Shown: positions 34,921-46,905, numbered from the stretch's first letter. The stretch is 64,000 bases of DNA from Taiwanofungus camphoratus (GCA_003999685.1 CP021222.1:3286001-3350000); one strand, 5' to 3'. Numbers and translations: made by a program. The notes: generated by a model from the letters alone, not told the origin.

Positions 34921-35048
34921 GTATTCGGCAAACCCCCCCCCCCCGAGTCGGCACTTGGGAGACTCGACTAATAAAATGTTCGGTATTTGCGAAAGCCATT
35001 AGAAGCGGCTGCCGACTTGGATGCGCCGAATACATGGTTGGGAATAGT
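34921..35048. mobile_element. Small TA-family MITE, copy next to the hAT element
   Basis: Shares its core with the element at 55616: TATTTGCGAAAGCCAT and GGCTGCCGACTTGG blocks, plus the terminal GCCGAATACATGGTTGGGAATAG followed by TA. The C-run and GAGTCGGCAC on the left mirror the right end. Its left terminus lies at the hAT insertion site, so the hAT element probably landed in or beside it. Confidence 0.6.
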
Positions 35049-35062
35049 ATAGGCTAGTGACC

Positions 35063-35405
35063 TAGTGTTGTGGGCAAAACGTCGCCATCGCCGGCGACGG
35101 CGATCGCCAGCTGGCGACACACCTCCTTATGGTGATATCTGGCGAAACTCATAAGCGCCAGAGCTACTGTGAAGTACTCAGCACCCCCAAAGTCGGCACC
35201 CCTCATGATTTCTTGCATTCACCACACTCAAGTTTCTTCTCTCTTTCCATATCCATATCTTTTCACATTCCTGCTCTCATTTCGAGCTTGAACGACGGTA
35301 CAAAGTGGTTGAGCAGTCACTGGTTCTCACACCTTGGGATCATGCTCTTAGTCTCAGCTGCCTGCGAAATGCGCGCTCACATGATCTGTGACCATCCTTT
35401 TTTGC
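35063..35405. mobile_element. Truncated second copy of the hAT-type element
   Basis: Begins TAGTGTTGTGGGCAAAAC and follows 34312-34663 closely for about 340 bp (shared CGGCGATCGCCAGCTGGCGACA, CTCATAAGCGCC, CTGCTCTCATTTCGA, GCGCTCACATGATCTG). No matching right end (GTTTTGCCCAC) was found downstream, so it is a left-end fragment or an internal duplication. Confidence 0.65.
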
Positions 35406-36220
35406 AGAGCGTGACTGAGCTTCTGCGATAACAATCCTCTGGCGCGATCCGGCGCCGACCATTCTCGAGTATGCCCATGTGCGTACTTACCCGCGCAGTC
35501 ACTCGGCCTTTCAGCCTTCCCGTATCACGCCCAGACACGCAGGCCATAGTGGGTGCACTACCGCTACGGAATAATATAACACAGCAGACACAGCCTCTGC
35601 ACCAGCAATCGAGGCCTCTGACCAGCAAAGACACACCGGCCCATCGGGGTATAGAACGAGCGACAGTAAAAGTTAGCGGGCAGTAACAAACGACGGCGGC
35701 GCCGCGTGGGCGCGGATAGTAAAGCCTGTGTGTGTGCGCGTGTGAGACCTCGACGCGCTGGTCCACGACGCCGCACCTCGGACGACCGTGAGTGGCCTGC
35801 ATAAGCGTGTCGTCCGGCACAGCACGGCGAGGCACACGCGCAGCTCGCTAGTAAGATAAGGAGTGTGCAGTACAGAGCAGCAGAAGGATAGGACGGGCCG
35901 GGCGTCAGCCGCGGGGGTGGTGATGGTGATGGTGATGGTACAGGCAGAGAGGTATCATCGAGCGAGCGCGAACACAAGCAAGAAACGAGGACAAGGAACA
36001 ACAGCAACGCGAGACCGGCGAATAGGATAGGGGTAAAAGATACACGAACGAAGCACGGCATAGGCAGTAGTAGTGTACGAGGCGGGCGGGGAGAGTGGTG
36101 GTGGTGGGGGCGAGCAGAAGGAAGGGTCCATGAACAACGGCGGTCGCGATCGGCAGCCAGGCACGCGACTTGTCCAGCGCGCCGCTGCACGCGACACCGC
36201 GACGCAGGCACACGAGCTGC
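35406..36220. other. Gene-free region, 3' flank of the bHLH gene
   Basis: The stretch 35900-36130 is purine-rich on the plus strand and includes GGTGATGGTGATGGTGATGG near 35917. It is probably the 3' UTR of the minus-strand bHLH gene. No gene seen. Confidence 0.4.
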
Positions 36221-37804
36221 CTACATCATCATCGCCGCGTACCCGTGGCCGTTCCCGCCCCCGCCCACGCTGATCGGCGCGCTCTTCATCATGCCTCCGC
36301 CCATCCCCATGCTCATCCCCATCCCGTCAAAGTGCCCCGCGCCCCCGCCCCCGCCTCCGCTCCCCATCCGCCGCGGCACCGCGCTCGGCATCTCGTAGCC
36401 CCCCGCCGCGCCCCCGCTCCCCGTGCTGCCCATGCTCCCGCTCCGCTCACGCCGCGCGCCCCCCGCGGCGCTCCCCACCGAGCTCGCGTCGTCCCCGTCC
36501 GGGCTCCCATACGCGTGCCCGTGCGCGCGCGCGCCCATCCCGCGCTGGTGGTGTTGCTGCTGGTGGAGCATCGCCTGCTGCCGCTGCATGCTCATAAAGT
36601 ACGCGTGCTGCTGGCCGCCGTGCGACGACGCGGGCGCCGTGAACTGGTTCGAGCCCGCGGGCGGGTACATCGCGCCGTGCTGCCACGACGCCTTGTCCAT
36701 GTCCCCGCCGAGCATGCCGCCGTTGCCGTTGAAGAACGACGCCGAGAACTGCGGCGCGAGCGGCGTGGGCGGGTGCGGCTCGTACATCGACACCATCGCC
36801 GGGTTCTCGAACGACACGGACGCGGGGCTCTGCACGACCATGGGCGTGCCGTTGCCGTGGTTGCCGCCGCGAGGGAGCATCGTCTGCAGGTGGAGCGGGG
36901 CACCGTGAGGACCAGTGGGTGCATTGTGTGCAAACGGGTTGACGTCGCCGCCGTTCTTGAGGAGCGAGACGGCGGCCGCGTGCGCAAGCGGGCCGCGCAT
37001 ATCGTCGACGGGCGCGTCCTCGCCGACGCCGACATTGACGTGGGGCGCACCCGCGAGGACGCCTGCGTTGGTCGTGGGGCCGCCAACATAATCGTCGTCA
37101 CCGTACTCGTCGCCGGCATAGTCGCCACTGCCGTCCTCCTCCTCGATCGGGCCAGCGCTGAGCACCTCGACCTCGCCGCTGAGGATCATCTGGAAGGCCT
37201 CCCCGCGGATGGGTTCCTCGACGCGGGGCAACCCGGAGCGGTCGCGCCACTCGTTGAGTTCGCGGCGGAGCGCGTCGGCCTCGAGCTTGAGGAGGCGGAG
37301 CTCGCGCGCGGCCAGCATGCGGTGGCGGCGTGAGGCGTGGATGTGAGCGATCGACGAGTTGACGATCGACGACTTGGAGGGGCGGCGGATCTGTGAGAGG
37401 TTCGGCAGGAGCGCAGCGAGGTCCTATGACGTGGTGTGACATTAGGGCTGGTGATGATCGACGATGGAATGGAGATGTGATGCACATACCAGGAAGCGGC
37501 CGTTGAGGGTCTCTCGGCGCTGTCGCTCGACGGCGTTGTGGGTCGCTCGGCGCTCGGCGGTGTTGGCGCGTCTGCTGGGCTTGCGCTTGACTTGAGCGTT
37601 GTTGGCGTTGTTGTTGGTGGTGGTCGTTGTGTTGTTGTTGTTGTTGATAGCTGCGGAGCCGGGGGCGGCGTCCATGGGAGGAGGGAGAGCGAGTGTCTGA
37701 GGGTTGGAAGGAGAGACGGGGGTCTGAGGGCCGTTGGAGCCATCAGTAGAAGAGGGCGAGTGGGCGCCGTCGGGAGACGAGGGCGTGGCGATGGGAAGAG
37801 CCAT
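36221..37804 (-). CDS. bHLH transcription factor
   Basis: Two exons, 505 aa, one intron (donor GTATGT after GGCCGCTTCCTG, acceptor CGTCATAG) exactly inside the bHLH domain. The basic region is THNAVERQRRETLNGRF with the His-Glu-Arg pattern known to contact CANNTG E-boxes. Helix 2 is RPSKSSIVNSSIAHIHASRR, and a leucine-repeat coiled coil follows (LRLLKLEADALRRELNEW). The remainder is low complexity: Asn/Thr runs at the N-terminus and Gly/Met/Gln/His-rich stretches at the C-terminus. Nuclear DNA-binding regulator acting as a dimer; targets unknown. Upstream on the minus strand the sequence is pyrimidine-rich, as for a long 5' leader. Confidence 0.9.
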
Positions 37805-40800
37805 GGCAATAGATAGTGTGCGAGTGGGGAGTTACAGGGATATAGAAGCCGTGAGGGCGAGATATGCAGATAGATCTAGGGGTTATAATCGACTGGACAC
37901 CAAGAGCGAACGAGATACAATGGAGCGGTTGTTTTGCGGGATGCGGAAGTGGAGAGGATAGCGAAGGTGGTTATGGCTAGCGTGAATGAGGCGAAAAGGT
38001 GAGGAGAGGAGACAGATCGGTACGCGATTTCTCTGCGGAATCCGAGGTGTCGGGTGGGGAGGACGAGTCGTAGAGATGGAGTGCAGGGAGTTGAAGACCA
38101 GTCGCGAGCGGGGCTCAAGCGTACGGTGCTGTGCGATGCTCAGAGGCGTCGAAAGGCAGGAGGAATGCTTGCAGAAGATGTAGGCGGATTGGGAGAGGCC
38201 GGCAAGGGTCGCGAGATCTGTTGGAGAAAAAAAGAGCGATAAGGGGGCTGTGCGGGAGGAAAAGACATGAAGCGGGCGGGAGAGGGGAGGGACGTACTCC
38301 AGGCGGTATCCTTGGGACGGCAGGGCTGGGCGGAGGGAAGAATGCAAGGAGGGGTAGGGGGAGAGGAGGAGGGGGAGGAGCTGAGGGAAGACGGCCTCAA
38401 GCGAAAACCATATACGACGAGGGATGAGAAGGGGTCAGTCCGTTGGATCTCGAGTGCCCAGACGGATATATCTATCACCGGCATGTGCCGGGTGACAGTG
38501 CCTGCCATATTGGGACGAAATCAAATCCCGCTGAGGGTAGCGGCTTCTATCTCCCAGCGCCGGCGACTGGGCACGCGAGTGTCTATGTTCACGGCGGGGA
38601 CGACACTCTGAAGCCTCCTTGCATTCTCCGGTGCACCGGCGCTCCGCACCCCCGTCACCAGACCCGCCGCCGCCTCTGTCCCAGTCCCCTCCCCGTCCAG
38701 CTCATCCTCCGTTCTCCCTTCCCTCCTGCCTCGTCCCCATCCTCCGTTCTCTCCTCGCCAGTCGCATTTTCCATGGAGCTTGTACTCGGGATTTGTCCGT
38801 TGCTAGGCAGATCAGTCGATCGACTGCCCGGCGCATAATCCCCCTCGCCTTTTCCCGCATCATCCATCTCCTCACCATCAAATCTAATTTTCTTATTTCT
38901 TTCTACCTCGCCCGCCCCTATCCGTCATCCCCGATTACATCCCCCAGCGGCGCCGCGTTCCAGTCCTCGACGCTGCCCGCACCAGAGTACGTCGGTGTTT
39001 TGTCGCACCGAGTCCAACTGCGACCGTTCCGGCCGCGGCTCGTCTCGCAGTCGGCCTCCGCGCTGACTGGACCCTGTTTCACCATCTTACACCTCCCCTT
39101 CTTGCTCGTATTCTTCCCATGGCATTTGAATACAACATTTTCATGGCCACCTTCTCGAACCGCATCTGATCCTGTTGTGTTGCCCCGCCTGTACGTACTG
39201 TACGTATCCCCACCCACGCGTTTGACCGCACTTTCCACATCCGTCCGTTCCCCTGTGCGCAAGTCCCGACTGCGGTCAGTGCTCCTTCATTTTCGACGCC
39301 ATCACCATCGAATTCTCCCTGGCCAGCGCCGCGATCAGAACGGCGTCGAATCATTTCCCTATTCGCCTCGCCCTGCTCATGCTCCGGCCGTCGCCGCCCT
39401 GTGCTGCCGCCTTCCTTCCTGCTCCTTCGTACTCACTGTTGATGGTGGTCGGCATCACGCGAGTGCGGATATGAAAGAGACGCTGTAAAATTGCGAGGAG
39501 GCGCCTCTGGCTTCCATGTCATGGGCTGTTCCCCTCGTCCACTGAGCTGTGCGCGCGCTTGCATCATCGTCTGAAAACTGAATCGGCACTGGTCGCCTGA
39601 TCGCGCCAGTCTGTCTTGGGTTTGGATTCCTATGCGGTCTGCGTTGTTTGCGATGAGCCACCTCGTGTCATGCTCTGCTATCATGTGTTTCTCTGTTTCT
39701 CAACTTCTCGTGCTATCCATTCCTGCTTAACATTCGCAGGCCAGGCCTTAGCTTTATATCGCCTCTCCGCCCCAAGACTCATGCTCCTTCTTTCAAGATA
39801 CTTCTCAGTCACAGCAACGCTGTGCGCGAATTGTCCCATGCAGGCGCTTGGCAGGCTCTCCGCTTTACGGTATGTCTGTCGTACACCCTCCATAGCTAGC
39901 GATCTCGTCTCAGGCCTCATGAACGCGAAAATCGCTCATCAAACTGGTCACGTCGTCGATCATGCGCGTCCCCCGCGCCAGGATGCTGCTGCTTCAGAGT
40001 TAGCTTAGAGTGTTCTGAGAGTCTGGGTGACTGGGAGCCTGATCTGTGACTCCATGTCGACTGTCGCTTTCTTTGGGCCTCTTGCGTCTTCCCCGAGCGC
40101 CGCCTCTCCCCACTGCACTGCTCTCGTGCTAGCTCCCGTGCCCTCGTTCTACCGTCGATCGCCGATCTTCCCATCCTGGGGCTTACGCTTCACTTACCAA
40201 GTCCAGTCTTATTCGGGATCGCACGCACTATCTCTGGCACATTCGCTCATGCACAAAGTATACGTCAGCACGGGCACACACGCCCGTCATGTGCCGCCGC
40301 GCAGCCCCATCTCTCACCCCCGCGCTGCTCTCACGGGATTTAGCCGGCGTTCAAGGCAGGACAGGGATTTTGACTCGCTGGCTCGCGTTCTTCTCTTGTC
40401 TCATGGAAAATAATTGTGATCCCGATGTCGTTCTGTCGCCGACGTCTCTGATTAATGTCTGTTCCTGTCGTGCGACGTACAGGCTGTGTATAGTACTCCC
40501 GCCATCAGGCGAGGCCGAGTTTCGGGCTGTCTGATCTCGTTACCAGTCTTGCTTTGTCAATCCTGAGGCCTGGTCTCGCTCTTACCTGCAGCCTTGTCAA
40601 CCGCGACCTGCGCTTACGACACGCCTCCCACTGCGGTCGCGTCTCGCTCCGTGCCAGCGGGCAGCGGTGCGTGTTCGCCTGGACTCACTCCTCTCACGCA
40701 GCCTAACCGAACGGAAGGAGACAGTGCTTACACGACAATCCCCCTCCTTATTCTCTTGTCCTCGCTTTGTCCTCGCGCGCTTTAGTGACTCTCATCCTTA

Positions 40801-43647
40801 CTACTCTCTTGCTGCGTACGACATTGCGCCGCTCCCGCGAGCGGCTAACCGCTTGCGCATCGCCCGGTTCTGCGACGCAGCCCCATTTTGCCGCACGCGC
40901 GACGATCACTGGACCCTGCAGCGGCTTCGGATTCTGCGCTGTCTGTGCCTAGATGGCGCGGTTCTTGATGTCCCTCGTCCTTCCTCCGATACCACTTACT
41001 TATGCACAGAGTTCAGAATCCACGGTGCGTTCTGTGCTCTGGCGAGAGAACCGCTTGCGGGGTGATCTCATTGGCCGGGCGCGGCTTCCTCAACCTTGCT
41101 CGCATCGATGTCATCAGGAAGCATCGTCGCGGATGTTTCTGGAAACGCCTGCGCAGGTCAGCAGGATGACACGAGCGGGCGTCTTGCGAGCACTCGAGGT
41201 GGCGGAGTTCAGTCCGGCCTGATTGCCTCCGACACGCGTCCGAGCAGTGGATGTGCAGTGTGTACGTGTATCCTCCCGTGTACCTTATTTCCCCCTCTTT
41301 GGCGCAGAGGCCCCCACGGGGCTCGCCTGGCCCCCGAGGCTCGCCCGAAGGGGACGTAAGCTATTCCTTGCCCTTCCTTGACTGTCTCTCGGTCTCTATA
41401 CAACACAGCCTTCCGGAGCTGCTGCTGTCAGACGCTGATGCGACGCACATCTAGGTTTGAGTCTCGCTCCCGACGCGTGCGGTGGGGTCTTGGAGACGGT
41501 CTCCAGGCCCCGATAACCTGCGGCACCGAGCCGGCAACTTCCTCCCGATCGTCCCGACCCTCGGGCGCACTTTCATTTTTCCGAGTATCCCCGATATGAT
41601 ATCCTGTGCTAGCAGCGATCGCCTGATCTCCTCGTTGGCTATGCGCGTGTATCGTCCAGCTAATCATCAACCAAATGAGGCTCGAGACGGCTCGCAACTG
41701 CTAGTTCTTGACAAGTGTTATCGTGACCGACGGATGTACCTTCTACGCAGAACTAGGGGGGTTATCGCTGCTACTCTATCATTTCCCTTGTAGGATATGA
41801 CACAACAATCTCTGCATCCATCTACATTATGCTAGTTCGTCGCAGATAGCAACCAACAATAACATCTGTCTCGCTATTCGCGTCCTGAGGACCTGAACTC
41901 CACTTTACGAGTTTTTTCATCTTTTTGTTTTCCGTGGGCCATCTATTTTTTCCCCTGCTTACAATAACATCAATGTCACTTAGCACTATCTGCAATCAAA
42001 GAGGTACGGTTCCTTGGAGTTTATTCAATAGGCTCCGGTCAGAATAATGAGTGCAGACGTAAGCAGAGGAAATCTAGACGTCGTGAACTTGGTATACAAG
42101 CACGAAATTGACCAATGGAGAGGTTATCTTAGTTGCTAGTCTGGAAATTTCTGCCGCAAGAGTTATTATGTAGACAAAGAATTTGCGCCTCATTACGTCT
42201 CACGGAAGGAATGAGGAAAGAGTCATAATATGATAAAGGCACATATGAGGCAGATCGTAGGAAAGTTTTTGAGAAAAGGGGGACAGCTCAAGTCAAACGG
42301 TCAGAGTTGCACCGCGCCGTGAAAGCATATTGTTGGGGCGTATTATAGGTAATGCGTACAATAGGTTAGTGGTTAAAGTCTGTCTGTGAGAACAGCTGAA
42401 AGACGTTATGGTATCGGATATTCAAGGGAAGGGGAAGGGGCGCAACGGGCACGTCTTTAGTATATGTCAACATGTACACACAGTATGGCGGGCGACCGTT
42501 GTGTAGGTCGCATAGAACAGTGTCAGTTTGGTGTTCGTAGATTTCGTTTCAGCCGTTTGAGATACGATGCCGGATCAACGCCTGGAAAAATCCTAGCCAG
42601 GTACAAAAATGTCAGATCAATTATCTGCGACTGGGAAAGACCCGTGGAAAATCGGTGAAGACAGGCCGCAGACTAAATTTAGTGAGAAGTCCTGACACAA
42701 TGGGTCTCATTTCTCTGACACAGAATGCTTTCACTGGTATAGGTATACCTCTGGTGTGTCTCCTGCTATCGCGTTCAGGGAGCTGAGAACCCTGTTATTG
42801 CATAGTACGGGAGTTACATACATCATACAGAGGGCCCAATATGTTAGGAGCTGAACAAACTATGAGGTGTTTCAATGAGGTTTTTACGGCTATTGTTTTG
42901 AACCACACATGCTCACCGTATATGGCTACGGAAAATATAGCCACCATTTGCAAATGCAAAGATATTTCGAGCTTGTCTTGACAACCCCCATGAACTTGAA
43001 GTTCTTGAACGTCCTTTGAGGGATTTAGGCAATTCCTCCATGTCAACCAAGGCCAGTTAGAGGTTGTAATCTTGGGTAATAAGCTTTAATGAATGCCAAC
43101 AGGATCTCGGCGAGATGTCTATCGCTCTCAATGTCTTCTTCATTGGCTGTAAAACATTATGATCATTGTGTTACAACGAATGATAAATTTTTTGAAGATA
43201 ACAGCAATCCGTGGTCAGTGCTTACAGACTGCCAAGTGACATTAGCAAAAGATGACCTGTGAAAGACCCAGATTGACTCATCTACCATTCATCAGCGGAA
43301 CACTGAAACACGTAAGTTCATGTAATAGGTCCTCGTGCTCAATTCTTGTAGAACGTATGTCACTGAAAGGCAACTTGATGTGGCAAGACAGACTTCCATG
43401 AGCTCTATAATTTCGATGCGAATTCAGCTTACAGCAAGAACGTAAGGCTCGATTTATTTCGTCATACACAATCGCGATCTAGACTGTCACACTCGTAAGT
43501 CTATGTCTGCAGTAGTTACCCATCGACGAAGTGTGGCCCTGTCGTTCTAATGTGTGCCGGGCACCTGAGCAACCCAGAAATAACCTACCCAGATCAAACA
43601 TTGAAAAGGCCTCAGCGCATGAATGAGGTAAATCTAGAGGTCGGAGA
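37805..43647. other. Large gene-free region with strand-composition switch
   Basis: From about 38.1 to 38.4 kb the plus strand is purine-rich; from about 38.6 to 41.5 kb it is pyrimidine-rich. From 41.8 to 43.6 kb it is AT-rich. The longest ORF (38619-39488, 289 codons) is Ser/Pro/Arg-rich with no domain and is probably a by-product of composition. No convincing exon set was found. Confidence 0.45.
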
Positions 43648-45131
43648 TTATGCATCAAGTGCCCATCCGAATAACCGCTCACTTTCAGCGAGCCGTTCGC
43701 AGACCAGCTTGACTTTCTCGTCGTTCACGTTCGCAACCGAGAAGCGTATCCACCGCTCTTCGTTGACCACACCGCCGTTTTCCGCCTTTGGCCCAAAGAA
43801 TCCGGTGGGTAAAGACACGACCCCGATCTCCTCCGCAAGTCGCTTACACACTTCATCAGCATGTTTTCCTGCAAACGGATGTCTCACAAACGCGTAATAT
43901 CCGCCTTGCGACCCGATAGTCCATCGCTTGGGGAGAGATGCTCTGAAAAGTGTGTGCCGGTGTGCAACTGCTTCGGCAGTCTCGCGGACAAATGAACGCA
44001 GGGACGACACCAGAGGGGCGAGGGCGAGCTGAGGCGGGCGCGGAGCACAGATCTGGAGGCAGTCGAGCGCCGTATTTATGGAAGGAATCAGCTCCGGCGA
44101 CGCGCAGAGTAGACCAAGACGGTGTCCAGGGATGCAGTAGGACTTGGAGAAAGAATAAAGGTGGATAAAAGTGGAGCGCCAGTTCCAGGAGGGTGAAGGG
44201 CTGAAAAGGTTGTGTGGTGGGCCTGCAGTAATGAAATCACGGTATGTCTCATCAATGATGAGCGCAGTATTGTGTGTTCGAGCTAATTCGGCGAAAGCTG
44301 TAAGAAGAGAGGGTGGATAAACCGCCCCGGTCTTACAAGATAATTGAGACATTGTTTGGCTTGGATGGCTTAGAACCTACTGGATTGTTCGGAGAGACAA
44401 GGACTATCGCTCTGGTTTTGGGGGTGATAAGGGTAGCACAGCGCTCGGGTGACGGTAAGAAGCCATCTTCAGCGAAAGTCGGTAACTGAACAACGTTCAT
44501 GTTCAACATAGTAAGTGTCATTCTTGAAGGATTGGCAACATCGAGATCATGATCAATTATTAACGGCTTTCACCAATATCTCAGAGACATACTCGTGATT
44601 GAAGTACCTTGAAGATTCAGACCGTATGATGACTTACATGCAAGCGAAAAGCATCACATTTTACGCACCACGGAACGGGCAAGATCATCTCGTCGCCTGC
44701 ATCTGCAATAGCGATGACTACAGTAACGAATGCGAGATTGCATCCAGCAGTGATGACGATGTCGTCGGGAGTGACATCCGCATCTTGGCCATAGCTCTGC
44801 CTTATGTCTTCTGCCACGGCCTTCCTTAGATCCAGCTCCCCGACGTTGGCAACATAACCACAGCTAGAAGGGTCTGACGACGCCTTTGCCAAGGCATCAA
44901 GTAGAGACTGCGGAGGCGGAGTACCGGGCACGCCCTGAGACATATCCAGCAGGGGGCGGTGAGCTGTCGCTACATATGCTTCTGCCCATTTGTGTGCTTG
45001 AGGAATGCTAAGAGGGGAATGTTATGATGGGAATCCACGGGTGGAAATTGACTGGTCCGCTTGTGGACTTACGGAGGGCGAATTGTACTCTCGATACCAC
45101 GAGACAGAGGGAATGCAAGCTTCGACGCCAT
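43648..45131 (-). CDS. Class I/II PLP-dependent aminotransferase
   Basis: Five exons. Exon 1 (45131-45073) encodes MASKLAFPLSRGIESTIRPP; exon 2 starts IPQAHKWAEAYVATAHRPLLDMSQGVPG, the substrate-arm region. Then VANVGELDLRKAVAED, DIVITAGCNLAF, WYFNHEMTLTMLNM, SPNNPTGAVYPP (Asn contact, completed by splicing), IIDETYRDF (Asp and Tyr contacts) and LYSFSKSYCIPGHRLG with the PLP-binding Lys and the phosphate-binding Arg. RFSVAN near the end holds the substrate carboxylate Arg. Fold-type I enzyme, probably cytosolic; the closest flavour is the fungal group related to aspartate and kynurenine aminotransferases, but substrate is not assignable. It is divergent from the glutaredoxin-like gene. Confidence 0.9.
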
Positions 45132-45433
45132 CAGCCTTGCCACCGTCCGTCCATCAGCTTATTGATGGTAAGGAAGTAAGGCTGCAAATATCCCATAAGG
45201 AGTTTATCTTCAGACTTGACTCATGCGATTGAAGGGGTAAAAGGTGTTCGCCAAATGCGGTATGTGCTTAGCGCGCATGTCGGACAAGCCAAGCTGGTCG
45301 TTTATTTCTCCAACTCTGATATCACAGAAACGGGAGGGAACGAATATCCACACGGGTGCGTGATGGGGATTCATCTGGTCGTTTTGGTTTCGGTCATTAA
45401 TGTTGCATCTTACAGATTCTGGTGTTCAGTCGG
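45132..45433. other. Bidirectional promoter, aminotransferase / glutaredoxin-like
   Basis: About 300 bp separate the two divergent ATGs. No obvious TATA box. The region may co-regulate both genes. Confidence 0.45.
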
Positions 45434-45799
45434 ATGTCCTCTCCCATCAGCCACATCGCACGTCTGACCCTTTTCTCAGGTCCTAACTGCTCTCTTTGCG
45501 ACGTAAGTACGGCTAGGACCAGCAGCGCGCGCCTCCTTCTGATTTTAATGCGCATCAACTAGATAGCAAAGGCGGAACTCGCCAAAGCCAGACAGCGACG
45601 GCCATTCCAGCTAGAGACGATCAACATACAGGACAAGGGACAAGAAAAGTGGAAAAAGAAATATGTATATTGGATACCAGCGTTGCACATCGAAGGGAAG
45701 GAAGTCGCGAAAGGTCGCTGGGACGCCAAGACAGTCGACCAAGCTTTGGCAGCATGGGAGCAGAATCCATGGGTGCAGGAAAGCCAGCAGAGCAAGTGA
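45434..45799 (+). CDS. Glutaredoxin-like protein (DUF836 family)
   Basis: Two exons (45434-45502 and 45563-45799), 101 aa. MSSPISHIARLTLFSGPNCSLCD contains the redox-type CxxC motif (Cys-Ser-Leu-Cys) at the end of strand 1. Exon 2 follows with IAKAELAKARQRRPFQLETINI, then YVYWIPALHIEGKEV, where the Ile-Pro is in the cis-Pro position of the thioredoxin fold. Fungal relatives such as yeast YDR286C are mitochondrial or cytosolic; activity is little known. The last 31-46 nt overlap, in a different frame, the likely start of the zinc-knuckle gene. Confidence 0.85.
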
Positions 45800-46905
45800 C
45801 GCTGGATCCATCACCTTTTGATCTATACGACAATCAACATAACATTGCCTCTAACAGTTCCTACTTGTATGAAAGGGTTGGCGAGACTGTCCTTGGCTTG
45901 GAGGAGGGTACAAATACCAGTGATCTTGATTCAAGGCGTTGCTTCAACTGTGGTTCACTGGATCATATCATTGCCTCTTGTCCCGAACTTCTGAACCACG
46001 CACTCATCACTCTTTCTCGACAGTTGTACAAGTTCTTCAGGAATGACACTCTAGGTGAATTCCGGCGATTCTACGAAGTTGAGGAGTGCAAACAGCAGCG
46101 GTTGAGATGGCTGGAAGAGTTTGAACCTGGTCATATCAGAGGGCCGTCCTTGAGGGAGGCATTGGCCTTGCGGGATGGAGACGTTGGAGAGAATGTGGAA
46201 TGGCTGCGCAACATGGCGTGCTGGGGATATCCGACGGGATGGATTGGCATTACTGACCCCCGGGAGCATGTCCAGAAGATAATTTCCGGTGATTCTCATG
46301 AAACGAATAATTACAGCGAAGACGACGACAGTTTTGTTATAGTCGGCGATGAAGACGAGGAGTGGCTAGTACTTCCTACGAAGTTGAAGGAGTCATCAAG
46401 CGATAATGATCGCTCAGGCAGTGATGAAAGTCTGGGACCAGTCTCCAACACTTCATCTTCGAGGTCCACTACACCAACCGCGTGCGTTCTCGCTCAACGG
46501 TGGGCTGTCTATCCCGACACCTACTTCCTCTGGTCACGTCTACCTGCCTACAATGGATTCAGTCTTCCTGCTCTGGGCTCTGAGGTGAACTCACCTCCAG
46601 TCAGCTCAACTTATACTCCCGACCGTCAGGAGCTGTGGAACAGTATTGTTTCACAGCATTTTATAGCCAGCGCAAGGGACAACTCCTCAAGGCCTTCCTT
46701 CGTCGGCTCATATTCAATCTCGGGTTGCCCTCAATCCGCTAGCTTCCCTCCGGCACCCCCTACGACACCGCCCCCCTTACCACCGTCTCCATACCATACA
46801 CGACCACCACCTGGTCTAGATGGTACGGTTCCCAGATCCACCCATAATGTCCAAGATCAGGTGGTGGATACAGAGGATGTTATTGATATGGATCTGTCTG
46901 AATAA
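45754..46905 (+). CDS. Zinc-knuckle and PSP-domain protein (ZCCHC8-like)
   Basis: Single exon, 383 aa from the ATG at 45754 (45769 also possible; the frame is open from 45649). A CCHC knuckle, CFNCGSLDHIIASC, sits near residue 63. The PSP module follows: RRFYEVEECKQQ, FEPGHIRGPSLREALAL, VEWLRNMACWGYPTGWIGI. This pairing is that of ZCCHC8 and related proteins, which bind RNA helicase and exosome partners in nuclear RNA decay, or the spliceosome. The C-terminal half is acidic and then Ser/Pro-rich (PPAPPTTPPPLPPSPY). Its start overlaps the glutaredoxin-like gene on the same strand, so a spliced upstream 5' exon is an alternative. Confidence 0.78.
   Translation: MGAESMGAGKPAEQVTLDPSPFDLYDNQHNIASNSSYLYERVGETVLGLEEGTNTSDLDSRRCFNCGSLDHIIASCPELLNHALITLSRQLYKFFRNDTLGEFRRFYEVEECKQQRLRWLEEFEPGHIRGPSLREALALRDGDVGENVEWLRNMACWGYPTGWIGITDPREHVQKIISGDSHETNNYSEDDDSFVIVGDEDEEWLVLPTKLKESSSDNDRSGSDESLGPVSNTSSSRSTTPTACVLAQRWAVYPDTYFLWSRLPAYNGFSLPALGSEVNSPPVSSTYTPDRQELWNSIVSQHFIASARDNSSRPSFVGSYSISGCPQSASFPPAPPTTPPPLPPSPYHTRPPPGLDGTVPRSTHNVQDQVVDTEDVIDMDLSE

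Noticed and set aside
38619-39488. 289-codon plus-strand ORF
   Set aside because: Ser/Pro/Arg/Leu composition follows the pyrimidine-rich strand; no domain, no splice partners and no family-like motif.
45112-45232. Short plus-strand ORF (MQASTPSALPP...) before the glutaredoxin-like gene
   Set aside because: It overlaps exon 1 of the aminotransferase on the other strand and has no motif.
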